Assembly (NCBI RefSeq): GCF_000308835.1
Contig: NZ_BAGN01000180.1
Coordinates: forward strand, 16,371 to 80,370
From: Nocardia vinacea NBRC 16497
GTDB lineage: Bacteria; Actinomycetota; Actinomycetes; Mycobacteriales; Mycobacteriaceae
Reading direction: 5' to 3'
DNA length: 64,000 nt
The notes under the pieces are model-generated. The model searched no databases, was not told the origin of the DNA, and saw nothing but the letters and a program-made list of their open reading frames with translations. The translations under genes were made by a program, and so were the position numbers. This document shows positions 36,049 through 44,770 of this stretch, piece by piece; within the stretch, counting starts at the first letter, position 1; every line of letters starts with the position of its first letter.

Positions 36049-37320
36049 TCAGGCGATGGCCCGGTCGGCGGCCGGATCGTATGCCACGCAATCCATCCGG
36101 AATCCGGCCGCGGTGCGTCGCAGTGAGTCGATGACCTCTACCGTGGAGTTGCCCCGGAAACGGAAGGCGGCACCGATATCGGCATAGCCGAAGGTCTGGG
36201 TGATGGTCGTCCCCGGCTGTGGGACCGAGACATGGTACGGCGCATGCTGCTGCGGTACGTGGAGCTGGACGTCCACCACGGTGCACGGTGGGGTCACCGG
36301 CGGGTGGATCAGCAACTCACCGACTACCGATTCATCACTGAGCGGATCGGCGTCGGGAATCCGGCCCAGTTGGATATCGACCGCCGCACCGAGCAGGTCG
36401 TAGCCGTGCACCTCCCGCCACATATGTGTGGTTTCGCCACCCGTGGCCCGCGCGGCCACTTCGAGGAACTGGATGCGCGGCGCGGCACTGTCGCGACCGA
36501 GGAAGAATTCGAGGTGGAAAACCGTCGGCACGTCGGCGCTGAGCGCGGTGAGCACAGCCTCGACGAAGCCCGCCAGCGGCTCGAGCAATTCCGGATCGTC
36601 GAGCTCGACGTAACCGAGAGTTGTGCCACCATTGGCGAATTCGAGGCAGTTGCCGAGATACTGTGAAGCCCGCCACGGACCGAGCTCACTGCCGGTCCAC
36701 ACGCCGTCGACGGCACCGACCTCGTCCGGGCAGAAACGTTGTACGAGAAAAGGTTCCACACTCAGGTCGGGCAATGCCGCGCAATCATCTATGGAATTCA
36801 GCCGGATGACGTCCTTGCTCCCGGCACCGAGACGGGGTTTGACGATGAGCGGAAAGCCGTGCGCCGCGGCGAAGTCCATGATCGATTCGACATCGCCGAC
36901 GTGGGTGAAGGCCGGAGTCGGCACGCCCGCGGTGGCGACCGTCGCCCCCATCACCAGTTTGTCGCGAAATGGGAGCACATAGTCCGGACTGTCACCCGCG
37001 ATACCGAATTCCCTCCGCAACTGGGCCGCGGTCAGCAAATCGAATTCGTGCAACGCGACAATGCGGTCCGGTGTTCCAAATCGAGCCGCGAGCGCGTGCA
37101 CGGCATCCAGCGCGTTCACCATATCGTCGAGCAATTCGACGGCGGCGGCCGCATGCCGCGGAATTCCGTCGATCAGATCCTTCGCGCAAACGTAGGTGAC
37201 GACATTGGCATTGTGGTCGATATGCTCCAGGTAGGGGACATCGACACCGCGCACTCTATGAATCACGGTTACATGTGGGGGCACTGGTTCCTCCGCTGAC
37301 AACTGTCTCACCAGATCCAT
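36049..37320 (-). CDS. ATP-grasp domain protein (carboxylate-amine ligase type)
   Basis: The protein is 423 residues from ATG 37320 (a TTG at 37362 is possible; neither has a strong ribosome site). ATP-grasp features: YVLPFRDKLVMGATVATAGVPTPA, the glycine-rich nucleotide loop VKPRLGAGSKDV, the strand EPFLVQRFCPDE, and the metal-site residues in FHLEFF and IQFLEVAARATGG. The C-terminal 100 residues form a separate beta-rich lid like that of L-amino-acid ligases. Such enzymes join amino acids or related carboxylates to amines through acyl phosphates. Substrates cannot be inferred. It is cotranscribed with an MFS exporter gene. Confidence 0.85.
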   Translation of the reverse strand: MDLVRQLSAEEPVPPHVTVIHRVRGVDVPYLEHIDHNANVVTYVCAKDLIDGIPRHAAAAVELLDDMVNALDAVHALAARFGTPDRIVALHEFDLLTAAQLRREFGIAGDSPDYVLPFRDKLVMGATVATAGVPTPAFTHVGDVESIMDFAAAHGFPLIVKPRLGAGSKDVIRLNSIDDCAALPDLSVEPFLVQRFCPDEVGAVDGVWTGSELGPWRASQYLGNCLEFANGGTTLGYVELDDPELLEPLAGFVEAVLTALSADVPTVFHLEFFLGRDSAAPRIQFLEVAARATGGETTHMWREVHGYDLLGAAVDIQLGRIPDADPLSDESVVGELLIHPPVTPPCTVVDVQLHVPQQHAPYHVSVPQPGTTITQTFGYADIGAAFRFRGNSTVEVIDSLRRTAAGFRMDCVAYDPAADRAIA

Positions 37321-37567
37321 TGAGGACCCGTACCGTCGGGAGTGGATCGTTCTCTCCGACAACGGAATTGTGCGCCGTACCCATCGGCGGCGCCTGTCTG
37401 GAGACGGCTATTTAAAATCCCTTAACAGAGAGCTCGTCGCGCGTCACGGTCCGGCTCGGTCGGCGCGGTTACCGATCTATCGGCAATCCGCGGGCTACAT
37501 TCGATCTCACTCGTCCGAGTTCTGGACAATTCCGCTGGACGAAGGAAGTGAGTGGGTCGCCGTGGTA

Positions 37568-38593
37568 ATGAAAGAGGGATCACCGACCAGTGGCGAAGCA
37601 TTGGTCGAATTGGATGTCTTTCCGCCGGAGCAACACCGCCGCTGGACCGTTCTGCTGCGGCTGCTGTTGGCCATACCCCAGCTGATCGTGCTCTGGTTCC
37701 TGAGCATCGCCGCTTTCGTGGTGATCGTCTGCGGCTGGTTCGGTGCACTGGTGCTCGGCCGATTGCCCGACTGGTGCGGTGAGTTCCTGCGCGGATATTA
37801 CGGCTACACCGTGCGGGTGCACGGCTATGCCATGCTGCTGGTCGACGACTACCCGCCGTTCGCCTGGACCGCACCGGACTATCCGATCCGCCTGCTGTTC
37901 CCCGCGCCCACGCCGTTGAACCGGCTCGCCGTGCTGTTCCGGCTCATCCTGGCCTTCCCGATCCTGGTGCTGTCGAGCTGGTTCACCACCGGATGGGGGA
38001 TCATCTCGTTCATTCTGTGGCTGATCGTCCTGATCACCGGCCGGATGCCGGGAGCGATCTTCGAGGCCACCTCGGCGGTGCTGCGCATCGAAATGCGGGT
38101 GTCCGCCTACGCGTACCTACTGACCCCGACGTACCTGACGGGAGTTTTCGGCGATAGGCAGACGGCCCCATCCGGTCCGATATACACCGGCGATTCGATC
38201 GCGGGTGCTCGAGTGACGGGCGGGCCCGAACCTGCTCGGTCGCCGACTCGCCCGCTTGTGCTCTCGAGCGGCGGCCGGACGCTGCTGATCGTCATGCTCG
38301 TCGTCGGCATTCTCGGCAGCCTCGCCCAAACCTCCATGGGCTGGGGCAATGACGATGACGACGACATGGACGCGATCTCCAGTTCACAGCTCGCCCGGCG
38401 GGTCGCCATCGACTTCACCGACGACACCGGGCATACCCCGCAGAACGTACATTGCCCCAACTCCCTCGACGCCTATTTCGGCGCGACGGAGGTCTGCACG
38501 GTCACCTACGACGGCGTCGAATTCCGGGCTCTGGTCACCGTCGACGCGATCACCGACGGTGCGGCGCACTTCCGCACCGTCATCGAGCACTGA
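37568..38593 (+). CDS. DUF4389 membrane protein with C-terminal DUF4333-like domain
   Basis: The 341-residue protein has two DUF4389-type units: RWTVLLRLLLAIPQLIVLWF ... PDWCGEFLRGYYGYTVRVHGYA and NRLAVLFRLILAFPILVLSS ... RIEMRVSAYAYLLT. Each unit has two membrane spans. A linker, a fifth TM (LLIVMLVVGILGSLA), an Asp-rich stretch (NDDDDDMDA) and an extracytoplasmic domain with two Cys (VHCPNS ... ATEVCTVTYDG) follow, which resembles DUF4333. I chose the ATG at 37568 because the homologous region begins there; the frame is open back to 37370. Function unknown. Confidence 0.78.
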   Translation: MKEGSPTSGEALVELDVFPPEQHRRWTVLLRLLLAIPQLIVLWFLSIAAFVVIVCGWFGALVLGRLPDWCGEFLRGYYGYTVRVHGYAMLLVDDYPPFAWTAPDYPIRLLFPAPTPLNRLAVLFRLILAFPILVLSSWFTTGWGIISFILWLIVLITGRMPGAIFEATSAVLRIEMRVSAYAYLLTPTYLTGVFGDRQTAPSGPIYTGDSIAGARVTGGPEPARSPTRPLVLSSGGRTLLIVMLVVGILGSLAQTSMGWGNDDDDDMDAISSSQLARRVAIDFTDDTGHTPQNVHCPNSLDAYFGATEVCTVTYDGVEFRALVTVDAITDGAAHFRTVIEH

Positions 38594-38597
38594 AAAG

Positions 38598-39551
38598 CTA
38601 ACTCTGCCTGCGGGCCCGGGCCCGGCGCTTGCCCTCGTGCATCGCTTGGACCCGGGCCACCGGGATGGTGTGGCCCTCCTCGACGAGATCGGCGGGCAAG
38701 GCCTGCGGCGCGGGCATTTCCTGCACCCACGGATCCCGATCGCCCAGCTGCTTCGATGCGGTGCGCACGGTGAAGTCGCCCGGACTGATATCTGCGAGCT
38801 GAGCCCATTCGATCGGGAAGGACACCGGCACCCCCGGACGCACGCGCGGGCTGTAGGCTGCGACGACTGTCGCGCCGCCCGCGCGCGTCGAATCCAGGAA
38901 GACCTTGCCGGCGCGGTCCTCGCGGATGAATGCGGTGGTGGCCAGATCCGGATCGATGCGTTCGGCCCTGGCCGCGATCGCCCGGGTGGCGGCGGCGACA
39001 TCCTCGATCGGGATACGCGGCTCGATCGGCACGAAGACGTGCACCCCCTTTGCGCCGCTGGTTTTCACCGCTCCCGCGAGTCCGTCATCGGCGAGCGCCT
39101 GCCTGATCAGTTCGGCGGCGAGTACGACCTGCCGGAAGGGGCCACCCTCGGGGGGATCGAGATCCAGGATCAGGTGGGTCGGGCCCGCGCTGTGATCGGC
39201 CAGCAGCAGGGTCGGGTGATATTCGACCGCACGCTGATTGCCGAACCACAGCAAGGTGCGCACGTCATCGCAGAGGGCGTAGGTCACTTCGCGTTTGGAG
39301 GTTTCGGCCCACATCGTCACCCGAGGCACCCAGTCCGGGGTGTACTTCGGCAGATTCTTCTGCATGAACGGTTCCTGGCCAGGCCGGATGCGCACCACCG
39401 AGAGCGGACGGTCGCGCAGTTGTCCGACCAGCCGATCACCGATGAATTCGAGATAGTCGATCAGATCGCGCTTCGTCGCGTCGGCACCGTCGAACAGTGG
39501 TGCGTCGAGATTGGTCAGCTTTACACCCGCACGGACCTCTTCGCCGGTCAT
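38598..39551 (-). CDS. LigD-type primase-polymerase domain protein (NHEJ-associated)
   Basis: The 317-residue stand-alone archaeo-eukaryotic primase-like polymerase domain resembles the polymerase domain of LigD. Catalytic motifs are the metal-binding HLILDLDPPEGG and the conserved KTSGAKGVHVFVPI. The N-terminus VRAGVKLTNLDAPLFDGADA matches the usual LigD-pol start, so I place the start at ATG 39551 rather than 39587. No ligase or nuclease domain is fused and no Ku gene is in the window. It would extend or fill DNA ends, often with ribonucleotides (family knowledge). Confidence 0.88.
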   Translation of the reverse strand: MTGEEVRAGVKLTNLDAPLFDGADATKRDLIDYLEFIGDRLVGQLRDRPLSVVRIRPGQEPFMQKNLPKYTPDWVPRVTMWAETSKREVTYALCDDVRTLLWFGNQRAVEYHPTLLLADHSAGPTHLILDLDPPEGGPFRQVVLAAELIRQALADDGLAGAVKTSGAKGVHVFVPIEPRIPIEDVAAATRAIAARAERIDPDLATTAFIREDRAGKVFLDSTRAGGATVVAAYSPRVRPGVPVSFPIEWAQLADISPGDFTVRTASKQLGDRDPWVQEMPAPQALPADLVEEGHTIPVARVQAMHEGKRRARARRQS

Positions 39552-39593
39552 CGGCCAACCATGCACCGCCGAACCGCGCATGGTCAACCATCC

Positions 39594-41699
39594 CTACATG
39601 AGCTTGCGCATGAAGTAGGTGAATTCGAGTGCGCTGGTGCGAGCCGTCTCGTCGATATTGGTGCCGCCGCCGTGCCCGCCCTCGGTGGCCTCGTAGAACA
39701 GATAGGGGTCACCGAATTCGGCGAGCCGGGCAGCGAATTTGCGGGCGTGCTGCGGGCCGACCCGATCGTCCTTGGTGGTGGTCCAGACGAAGGGCTCCGG
39801 ATATCGCACGCCCGGACGCAGATTCCGGTACGGCGATATGGATTCGAGGAAGGCGCGTTGTACCGGATCGGCGACGGTGCCGTATTCGCCCACCCACGAA
39901 GCACCCGCGGCGATCTGCTCGTAGCGGACCATATCGAGCAGCGGTATCTCGATAGCCACCGCTTGCCACAGCTCCGGATGCTGGACCAGCTCGACCCCCA
40001 TCAGCAGGCCACCGTTCGAACCGCCCTGGATGCCGAGATGGCTCGGGGCGGTGATTTTCCGGTCGATCACATCCCGGCCGACGGCGGCGAAATCGTCGAA
40101 GGCGCGCTGGCGATTGGTGGTCAGTGCGGCCTCGTGCCAAGCCGGTCCGAATTCACCGCCGCCGCGAATGTTCGCCAGCACGAACACACCCCCACGATCC
40201 AGCCAGAGCCTGCCCATCAGGCCGTTGTAGTTCGGCGTCATGGACGAGCCGAAACCGCCGTAGGCGTACATGATCGTGGGGTTGGTGCCGTCGAACTTCA
40301 TATCGGCGGCATGTACGACGAAATAGGGCACCCTGGTGCCGTCGGGCGAGGTCGCCTTCTGCTGTTCGACCACGTAGCGGGACGAATCGAATTGTCGCGG
40401 ACTGGTTTTCACGGGCATGACCGATCCGGTGACGGTATCGAGCCGCCACAGCGTGGCCGGGTCGAGGAACGAGGTGACCGTCAGATAGGCGAGCGAACCG
40501 GCCGAATCGGCATCCACCGCGTCGATGGTCGCGTTGTCCGGCAACGGAACCGGTGATCCTGACCAGGAGCCGTCCGGTTGCGGTGTATAGACGGTGGCGC
40601 GTCCCTTCACGTCGTCGAGCGAGGTCACGACGATCCGGTCACGTGTTGTCAGCACAGATTCCAGTGTTTGCGACGCGCTCGGGACATAGACCGGCCGCGC
40701 ACGCAGCCGCGTCGGGTCCGCGGTGAGTTCATCGGCGTCGAGCGAAACCAGTGATCCGGCGGTGAATGTCGCACCGTCCGTCGTCCAGTCCTGTCGCAGC
40801 GACACCAGAATTCGATTGCCGGCGAAGCCCTGAACATCCGATTTCGGCGGCAGTGCCACCCGCACAAGGCCGGGTTCGGCAACCAGACTGACCTCGTTCT
40901 CCCAGAACGACGGACTGCGCCGCACCAGACTCAACCGCCGACCATTGCCATTGTCCAGCAACATCGGCGTGGTAGCCAGATCGGCCTTATTGCCGCGCGC
41001 GAGTTCGACTGCGTCGGTGAGAGATCGGCCGCGACGCCACTGTTTGACGACATAGGGATAGCCGGAGGTGGTCGTCTCCCCGGGCTGCCATTCCCGCGAG
41101 ACCAGCAGGGTGTTCTCGTCGACCCAGGCCGCATTCTGTTTACCACGCGGCAGCACGAAACCGTCCGGCACGAATCGGCTGGTGTTGCGGTCGAATTCGC
41201 GCACCGTCACCGCGTCCTCGCCGCCCTCGGACAGGCTGACGAGGCAGCGCTTGCGGGTGACGGGGTCGCAGTCGACACCCTTCCATACCCAATTCTTGGA
41301 TTCCGCCGCCGCGAGGGCGTCGAGATCCAGGACCGTGTTCCAATTCGGTTGCGGTGATTCATAATCCGCGACAGATGTGGTGCGCCAGATGCCGCGGGCG
41401 TGGTCGCCGTCCTGCCAGAAGTTGTCGACGCCGCCGTCGCGCAGTGTCGGAGTGGGCAGGCGGTCGGGGGACTTGCCGAGTTCGGTCGCCTCGGCCAGGT
41501 TTCCCGCGAAACGCGGGTCCTGCTCCAATACCCCTAGCGTGCGGGCATTTTCGGTGGCGACCCACTGTTGCACGCGCGGACTGTCGAGTTCCTCCAACCA
41601 GAGATACGGGTCCGTTGGTGTCGATGCACCCCCGCAGGCCGCGACCAGCGCCGCTGTCAGCGCCGGTACGCCTGCCCGCCATAGGCCCTTGCTTCCCAT
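39594..41699 (-). CDS. Prolyl oligopeptidase family serine peptidase, lipoprotein
   Basis: The 701-residue S9 family peptidase has a lipoprotein signal peptide (lipobox LVAAC at residues about 17-21). An N-terminal beta-propeller (DPYLWLEELDSPRVQQWVAT onward) is followed by an alpha/beta-hydrolase domain with Ser in GIQGGSNGGLLMG, Asp in TTKDDRVGPQHARKF and His in EGGHGGGTN. It should act at the outer face of the membrane on short proline-containing peptides. ATG 41699 has AAGGGGGG just upstream; the frame running to 42473 is a non-coding extension across the neighbouring MFS gene. Confidence 0.93.
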   Translation of the reverse strand: MGSKGLWRAGVPALTAALVAACGGASTPTDPYLWLEELDSPRVQQWVATENARTLGVLEQDPRFAGNLAEATELGKSPDRLPTPTLRDGGVDNFWQDGDHARGIWRTTSVADYESPQPNWNTVLDLDALAAAESKNWVWKGVDCDPVTRKRCLVSLSEGGEDAVTVREFDRNTSRFVPDGFVLPRGKQNAAWVDENTLLVSREWQPGETTTSGYPYVVKQWRRGRSLTDAVELARGNKADLATTPMLLDNGNGRRLSLVRRSPSFWENEVSLVAEPGLVRVALPPKSDVQGFAGNRILVSLRQDWTTDGATFTAGSLVSLDADELTADPTRLRARPVYVPSASQTLESVLTTRDRIVVTSLDDVKGRATVYTPQPDGSWSGSPVPLPDNATIDAVDADSAGSLAYLTVTSFLDPATLWRLDTVTGSVMPVKTSPRQFDSSRYVVEQQKATSPDGTRVPYFVVHAADMKFDGTNPTIMYAYGGFGSSMTPNYNGLMGRLWLDRGGVFVLANIRGGGEFGPAWHEAALTTNRQRAFDDFAAVGRDVIDRKITAPSHLGIQGGSNGGLLMGVELVQHPELWQAVAIEIPLLDMVRYEQIAAGASWVGEYGTVADPVQRAFLESISPYRNLRPGVRYPEPFVWTTTKDDRVGPQHARKFAARLAEFGDPYLFYEATEGGHGGGTNIDETARTSALEFTYFMRKLM

Positions 41700-41735
41700 G
41701 CAACCCCCCTTGAACACGTCCAGATCCCAGCGTCC

Positions 41736-41762
41736 GTCCGACACTGTACTTCGTGGTCGGAC
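41736..41762 (-). terminator. Hairpin downstream of the DHA2-type MFS gene
   Basis: GTCCGAC / GTCGGAC arms with a 13-nt loop lie 14 nt after the MFS stop on the minus strand. The stem is moderate and there is no T-run. Confidence 0.35.
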
Positions 41763-41776
41763 TCCGCTTCGGGACG

Positions 41777-43120
41777 TCAGGATTCGGCGGCGCGGTGGTA
41801 GCCGAAGACGATGCAGGCGAGTGCGCAGACCACTGCGGAGGTCAGCAAGGACCAGCCGATACCAGGGGTGACGAGCGCACCCATGATCGCGACACCGAGG
41901 GTCGCGCCGACTTGGCGGACGGCATTGAGCAGCCCGCCGACCGAGCCCGCGGTCCCCGGTGGTGCCGCGTTGACAATCGCGGTGACCAACGCCGGAAGAG
42001 CGAAGGCGACACCTAATCCAGACAGCAGCAGGCCGACCGCCAGCACCGGATAGCCGAGTCCCACGAACACCGCTACGGCCAGCACCACACCACCCGCCGC
42101 GAGCAGGCCGAGCCCGGTCAGGATCGGTCGGCGCGGTCCGACGCGGGCCACGAGTTTGCCCGCGAGCGGCGGGATAACGGCGAACGGCACGGTGAGCGGC
42201 AAGAAGGCGAGCCCGGTCTGCAGCGGACTCAGGTGTCGCTGCAGCAGCAACGGCAGGACGAAAAGTGCCCCGGTGAGCGCGAAATTCACCGCAGCCCCCA
42301 CCAGCAAACCCGCACGCACTCGACCCGCACGCAAGAGTTCCCGATTCAATACCGGTACGGCACTGTGCCGTTCGAGATACACGAAGATGATCGCCGCCAG
42401 CACCGCGCCGCTCAGCGACCACGCCGTATGCCGCCACGACTGCGCACCCGCCGCGATCAGCGCATCGGTGCACAGCGCCAGGGCGACGGCCGCGGCCAAC
42501 TGCGCCGCCCAGTCGATGCGGCGATCACCGCGCGCGCAGGTCACCGCGGATCCCATGCTCAGCGCCAATACGACCACCGCGATGGGAACATTGACAACGA
42601 ATATCGACCGCCACCCGGCCAGCCCGACCAGCGCGCCACCCACGATCGGCCCCGCCGCGACCGCCGCGCCACTGATCGCCGCCCATGTCGAAATCGCCCG
42701 GGCGCGTCGGCCCGGATCCGGATAGAGCTGGGTGATCATCGCCATCGATGCGGGCACGCACGCCGCCGCCGCGACGCCCAACAACACCCGCAGCGCGACC
42801 AGCACCGACAGGTTCGGCGCGAAGGCGCTCAGCAGCGAGACCAGCCCGAAAGCCGCTGTGCCGAAACGGAATACCCGATGCGCACCATGGCGATCGGCGA
42901 CCGCGCCCGCGGACAGCAGCAGTGCGGCGAAGGCGATGGTATAGCCGGTGGTCGCCCATTGCAGTCCGGCGATCGAGGTGTGCAGGGACGCCGCCAGATC
43001 CGGCTCGGCGACCGAAAGCACCGTCATATCCAACAGCACCATGAAGTACCCGAGGGATATCCCCAGCAGGGCCCTGGTCGACGCGGTGGACGTACTCGCC
43101 CGCGATTGCAGAATGCTCAT
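41777..43120 (-). CDS. MFS transporter, DHA2-like drug efflux
   Basis: The protein is about 447 residues with 12-14 TM segments. It carries the N-terminal drug-efflux signature GYFMVLLDMTVLSVAEPDLA, the loop AVADRHGAHRVF and the helix-5 motif GAAVAAGPIVGGALVG. The start at ATG 43120 is tentative because the frame is open to 43204 without a good ribosome site. It is divergent from a LysR gene, with a 19-bp dyad between them, and is probably controlled by that LysR. With the phenolic acid decarboxylase gene nearby, phenolic compounds are a possible substrate class (inference). Confidence 0.88.
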   Translation of the reverse strand: MSILQSRASTSTASTRALLGISLGYFMVLLDMTVLSVAEPDLAASLHTSIAGLQWATTGYTIAFAALLLSAGAVADRHGAHRVFRFGTAAFGLVSLLSAFAPNLSVLVALRVLLGVAAAACVPASMAMITQLYPDPGRRARAISTWAAISGAAVAAGPIVGGALVGLAGWRSIFVVNVPIAVVVLALSMGSAVTCARGDRRIDWAAQLAAAVALALCTDALIAAGAQSWRHTAWSLSGAVLAAIIFVYLERHSAVPVLNRELLRAGRVRAGLLVGAAVNFALTGALFVLPLLLQRHLSPLQTGLAFLPLTVPFAVIPPLAGKLVARVGPRRPILTGLGLLAAGGVVLAVAVFVGLGYPVLAVGLLLSGLGVAFALPALVTAIVNAAPPGTAGSVGGLLNAVRQVGATLGVAIMGALVTPGIGWSLLTSAVVCALACIVFGYHRAAES

Positions 43121-43208
43121 CCGATGCGACAGCTCCTCGGCTCGTTTGATGACCCGATCGACTCTCGCCGGACGGGCACGACGGCTCCACCGGCTGCGGC
43201 GCATACCG

Positions 43209-43227
43209 CATTCGGAATATCCGAATG
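43209..43227. promoter_or_regulatory. LysR-type dyad in a divergent promoter region
   Basis: Perfect inverted repeat CATTCGGA-ATA-TCCGAATG 23 bp upstream of the LysR ATG. Its T/A-bordered interrupted dyad fits a LysR recognition site between the MFS and LysR genes. Confidence 0.65.
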
Positions 43228-43249
43228 CCGCGTCGCTGTTGGCCAGGCC

Positions 43250-44131
43250 ATGGAGTTACGTCAGCTGCGGACCTTCGAGGCCGTGGTGCGCCATCGCACG
43301 GTCACCGACGCCGCGGTTGCGCTCGAACTCGCGCCGTCGTCGGTGTCCCAGCAGATCCGCACGCTCGAAACCGCGCTCGGGGTGGCACTTTTCGTGCGCG
43401 ACCCCAAGGGCATGCGGCTCACACCGGCGGGGCAGCGGCTCACCGGCTGGGCGCGGCGGCTGCTCGAACAGGCCGAACAGGCGATGCGCGATGTGCGGGA
43501 GGAACGGCCGGTCCTGCGCCTCGGGGCACTGGAGACCCTCGCGGTTGCGTATGTGCCGCAGGTACTGGCGCGACTGGCCGAGCGACGGCCCGATATCGAA
43601 GTCGAGGTGCGCTCGGATCGGGCCCGCGACGGCTTGCTCGCCGATGTGGTCGGCGGCGATCTCGATGCGGCACTGCTGCTGGATTCCGGTGGCGCCGTTG
43701 GTGATCTGGGCTTCCCCGCCCCCGCCGAACCGCTGGCCTTCCTCGACCTGGATCCGGTGCCGCTGGCCTTGGTCGCCGCGCCGACGCACCCACTGACAGC
43801 GCGGTCCGGCTTGACGCCCGCCGACCTCATCGATGAACGGCTGCTGGTCAATGTGCCCGAATGCTCGTTCTGGATGGCGGGTGAAAAGGTGCTCGGCTCG
43901 GGCCCGCGGCGAGTGAAGGCCGGTGCGGTTCCGGTCATGCGGGCCTGGGCCGAGCACGGACTCGGCATATCCTTGCTGCCGGAGTTCGCGGTCGCCGATG
44001 GCCTCGCGCACGGCACACTCGTCCGCTTGGACTTCCCGGTGCCCGATCTGAGTCTGCGGCTGGTATGGCGCGCGGATCAGGAATCACTGCCCGGGATGCG
44101 CGAGATCCTCTACGCGGCCGCACGGCCATGA
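43250..44131 (+). CDS. LysR family transcriptional regulator
   Basis: The 293-residue protein has an N-terminal HTH (MELRQLRTFEAVVRHRTVTD, ELAPSSVSQQIRTLETALGV, LFVRDPKGMRLTPAGQRL) and a LysR substrate-binding domain from about residue 90. ATG 43250 begins exactly at the conserved MELRQLR; the frame extends upstream to 42233 only as antisense of the MFS gene. It is divergent from the MFS gene, and the phenolic acid decarboxylase gene follows 104 bp downstream, so both neighbours are candidate targets. Confidence 0.93.
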   Translation: MELRQLRTFEAVVRHRTVTDAAVALELAPSSVSQQIRTLETALGVALFVRDPKGMRLTPAGQRLTGWARRLLEQAEQAMRDVREERPVLRLGALETLAVAYVPQVLARLAERRPDIEVEVRSDRARDGLLADVVGGDLDAALLLDSGGAVGDLGFPAPAEPLAFLDLDPVPLALVAAPTHPLTARSGLTPADLIDERLLVNVPECSFWMAGEKVLGSGPRRVKAGAVPVMRAWAEHGLGISLLPEFAVADGLAHGTLVRLDFPVPDLSLRLVWRADQESLPGMREILYAAARP

Positions 44132-44235
44132 TTGCGCCGTTCCCGGCAAACCTGCCGCAATGCCCGCAGCAATGATTAGGCTGACGAAGAAGACGCAGGT
44201 CCCGACCTCGTAGGTCGACCGAGAGGAGTCAGGCG

Positions 44236-44766
44236 ATGAGCGCGCAGCGGTTGGCGGCCACGCACTTGGCACTACACGGCGATCTGACCGGCATTGTCGG
44301 CAAACACCTCATCTACGCCTATGAGAACGGCTGGAAATACGAGCTGTACGTGCGCGATGCGCAGACGATCGAATTGCGCAGTCTGATGGGTCCGATGTTC
44401 GGCCGCTGGTCCAAGAATCAGACGGCGAAGCTGGTCCAGCTCAGCGACGATATGTACAAAATCGCCTGGGTGGAGCAGACCGGAACCACCACCGTGCTCA
44501 TCGTCTGGCTCGGCGACCGTCGGGTGCACACCACGATCTCCTACCCGCAATGGATGCTCGACTATCCCGACTGCACGCTTACCCGCTACGAGGAAAATCT
44601 CGACGCGATCATCGCCGAGCGCGACCGGGGACCGACCTATCCGTTGACCCTGGTCTCCGCATCCGGGCGCATCACCTTCCTGGAATCCCGGGATCTCGAC
44701 GACGACACGGTGATCAACTGTCCGCCACACAAGCTGCCGCCGGGATACGCCACGCGAACCAACTAG
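44236..44766 (+). CDS. Phenolic acid decarboxylase-like protein
   Basis: The 176-residue protein matches the small beta-barrel phenolic acid decarboxylase family: GKHLIYAYENGWKYELYVRD, GPMFGRWSKNQTAKL, MYKIAWVEQTGTT and ISYPQWMLDYPDCTLTRYEE. The family removes CO2 from p-coumarate and ferulate to give vinylphenols, without a cofactor. The Tyr and Glu residues expected in the active site (YELY, YEEN) are present. GAGAGGAG stands upstream of ATG 44236. It follows a LysR gene rather than the usual PadR. Confidence 0.85.
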   Translation: MSAQRLAATHLALHGDLTGIVGKHLIYAYENGWKYELYVRDAQTIELRSLMGPMFGRWSKNQTAKLVQLSDDMYKIAWVEQTGTTTVLIVWLGDRRVHTTISYPQWMLDYPDCTLTRYEENLDAIIAERDRGPTYPLTLVSASGRITFLESRDLDDDTVINCPPHKLPPGYATRTN

Positions 44767-44770
44767 TGCC

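Noticed and set aside
38349..40556. 735-codon open frame on the plus strand
   Set aside because: It is antisense to the LigD-pol and prolyl oligopeptidase genes and lacks any motif.
41700..42473. N-terminal extension of the prolyl oligopeptidase frame
   Set aside because: The stretch is Arg/Gly-rich shadow of the MFS gene; a signal peptide and ribosome site fix the start at 41699.
42233..43249. N-terminal extension of the LysR protein
   Set aside because: This part is antisense to the MFS gene; the LysR domain begins exactly at ATG 43250.
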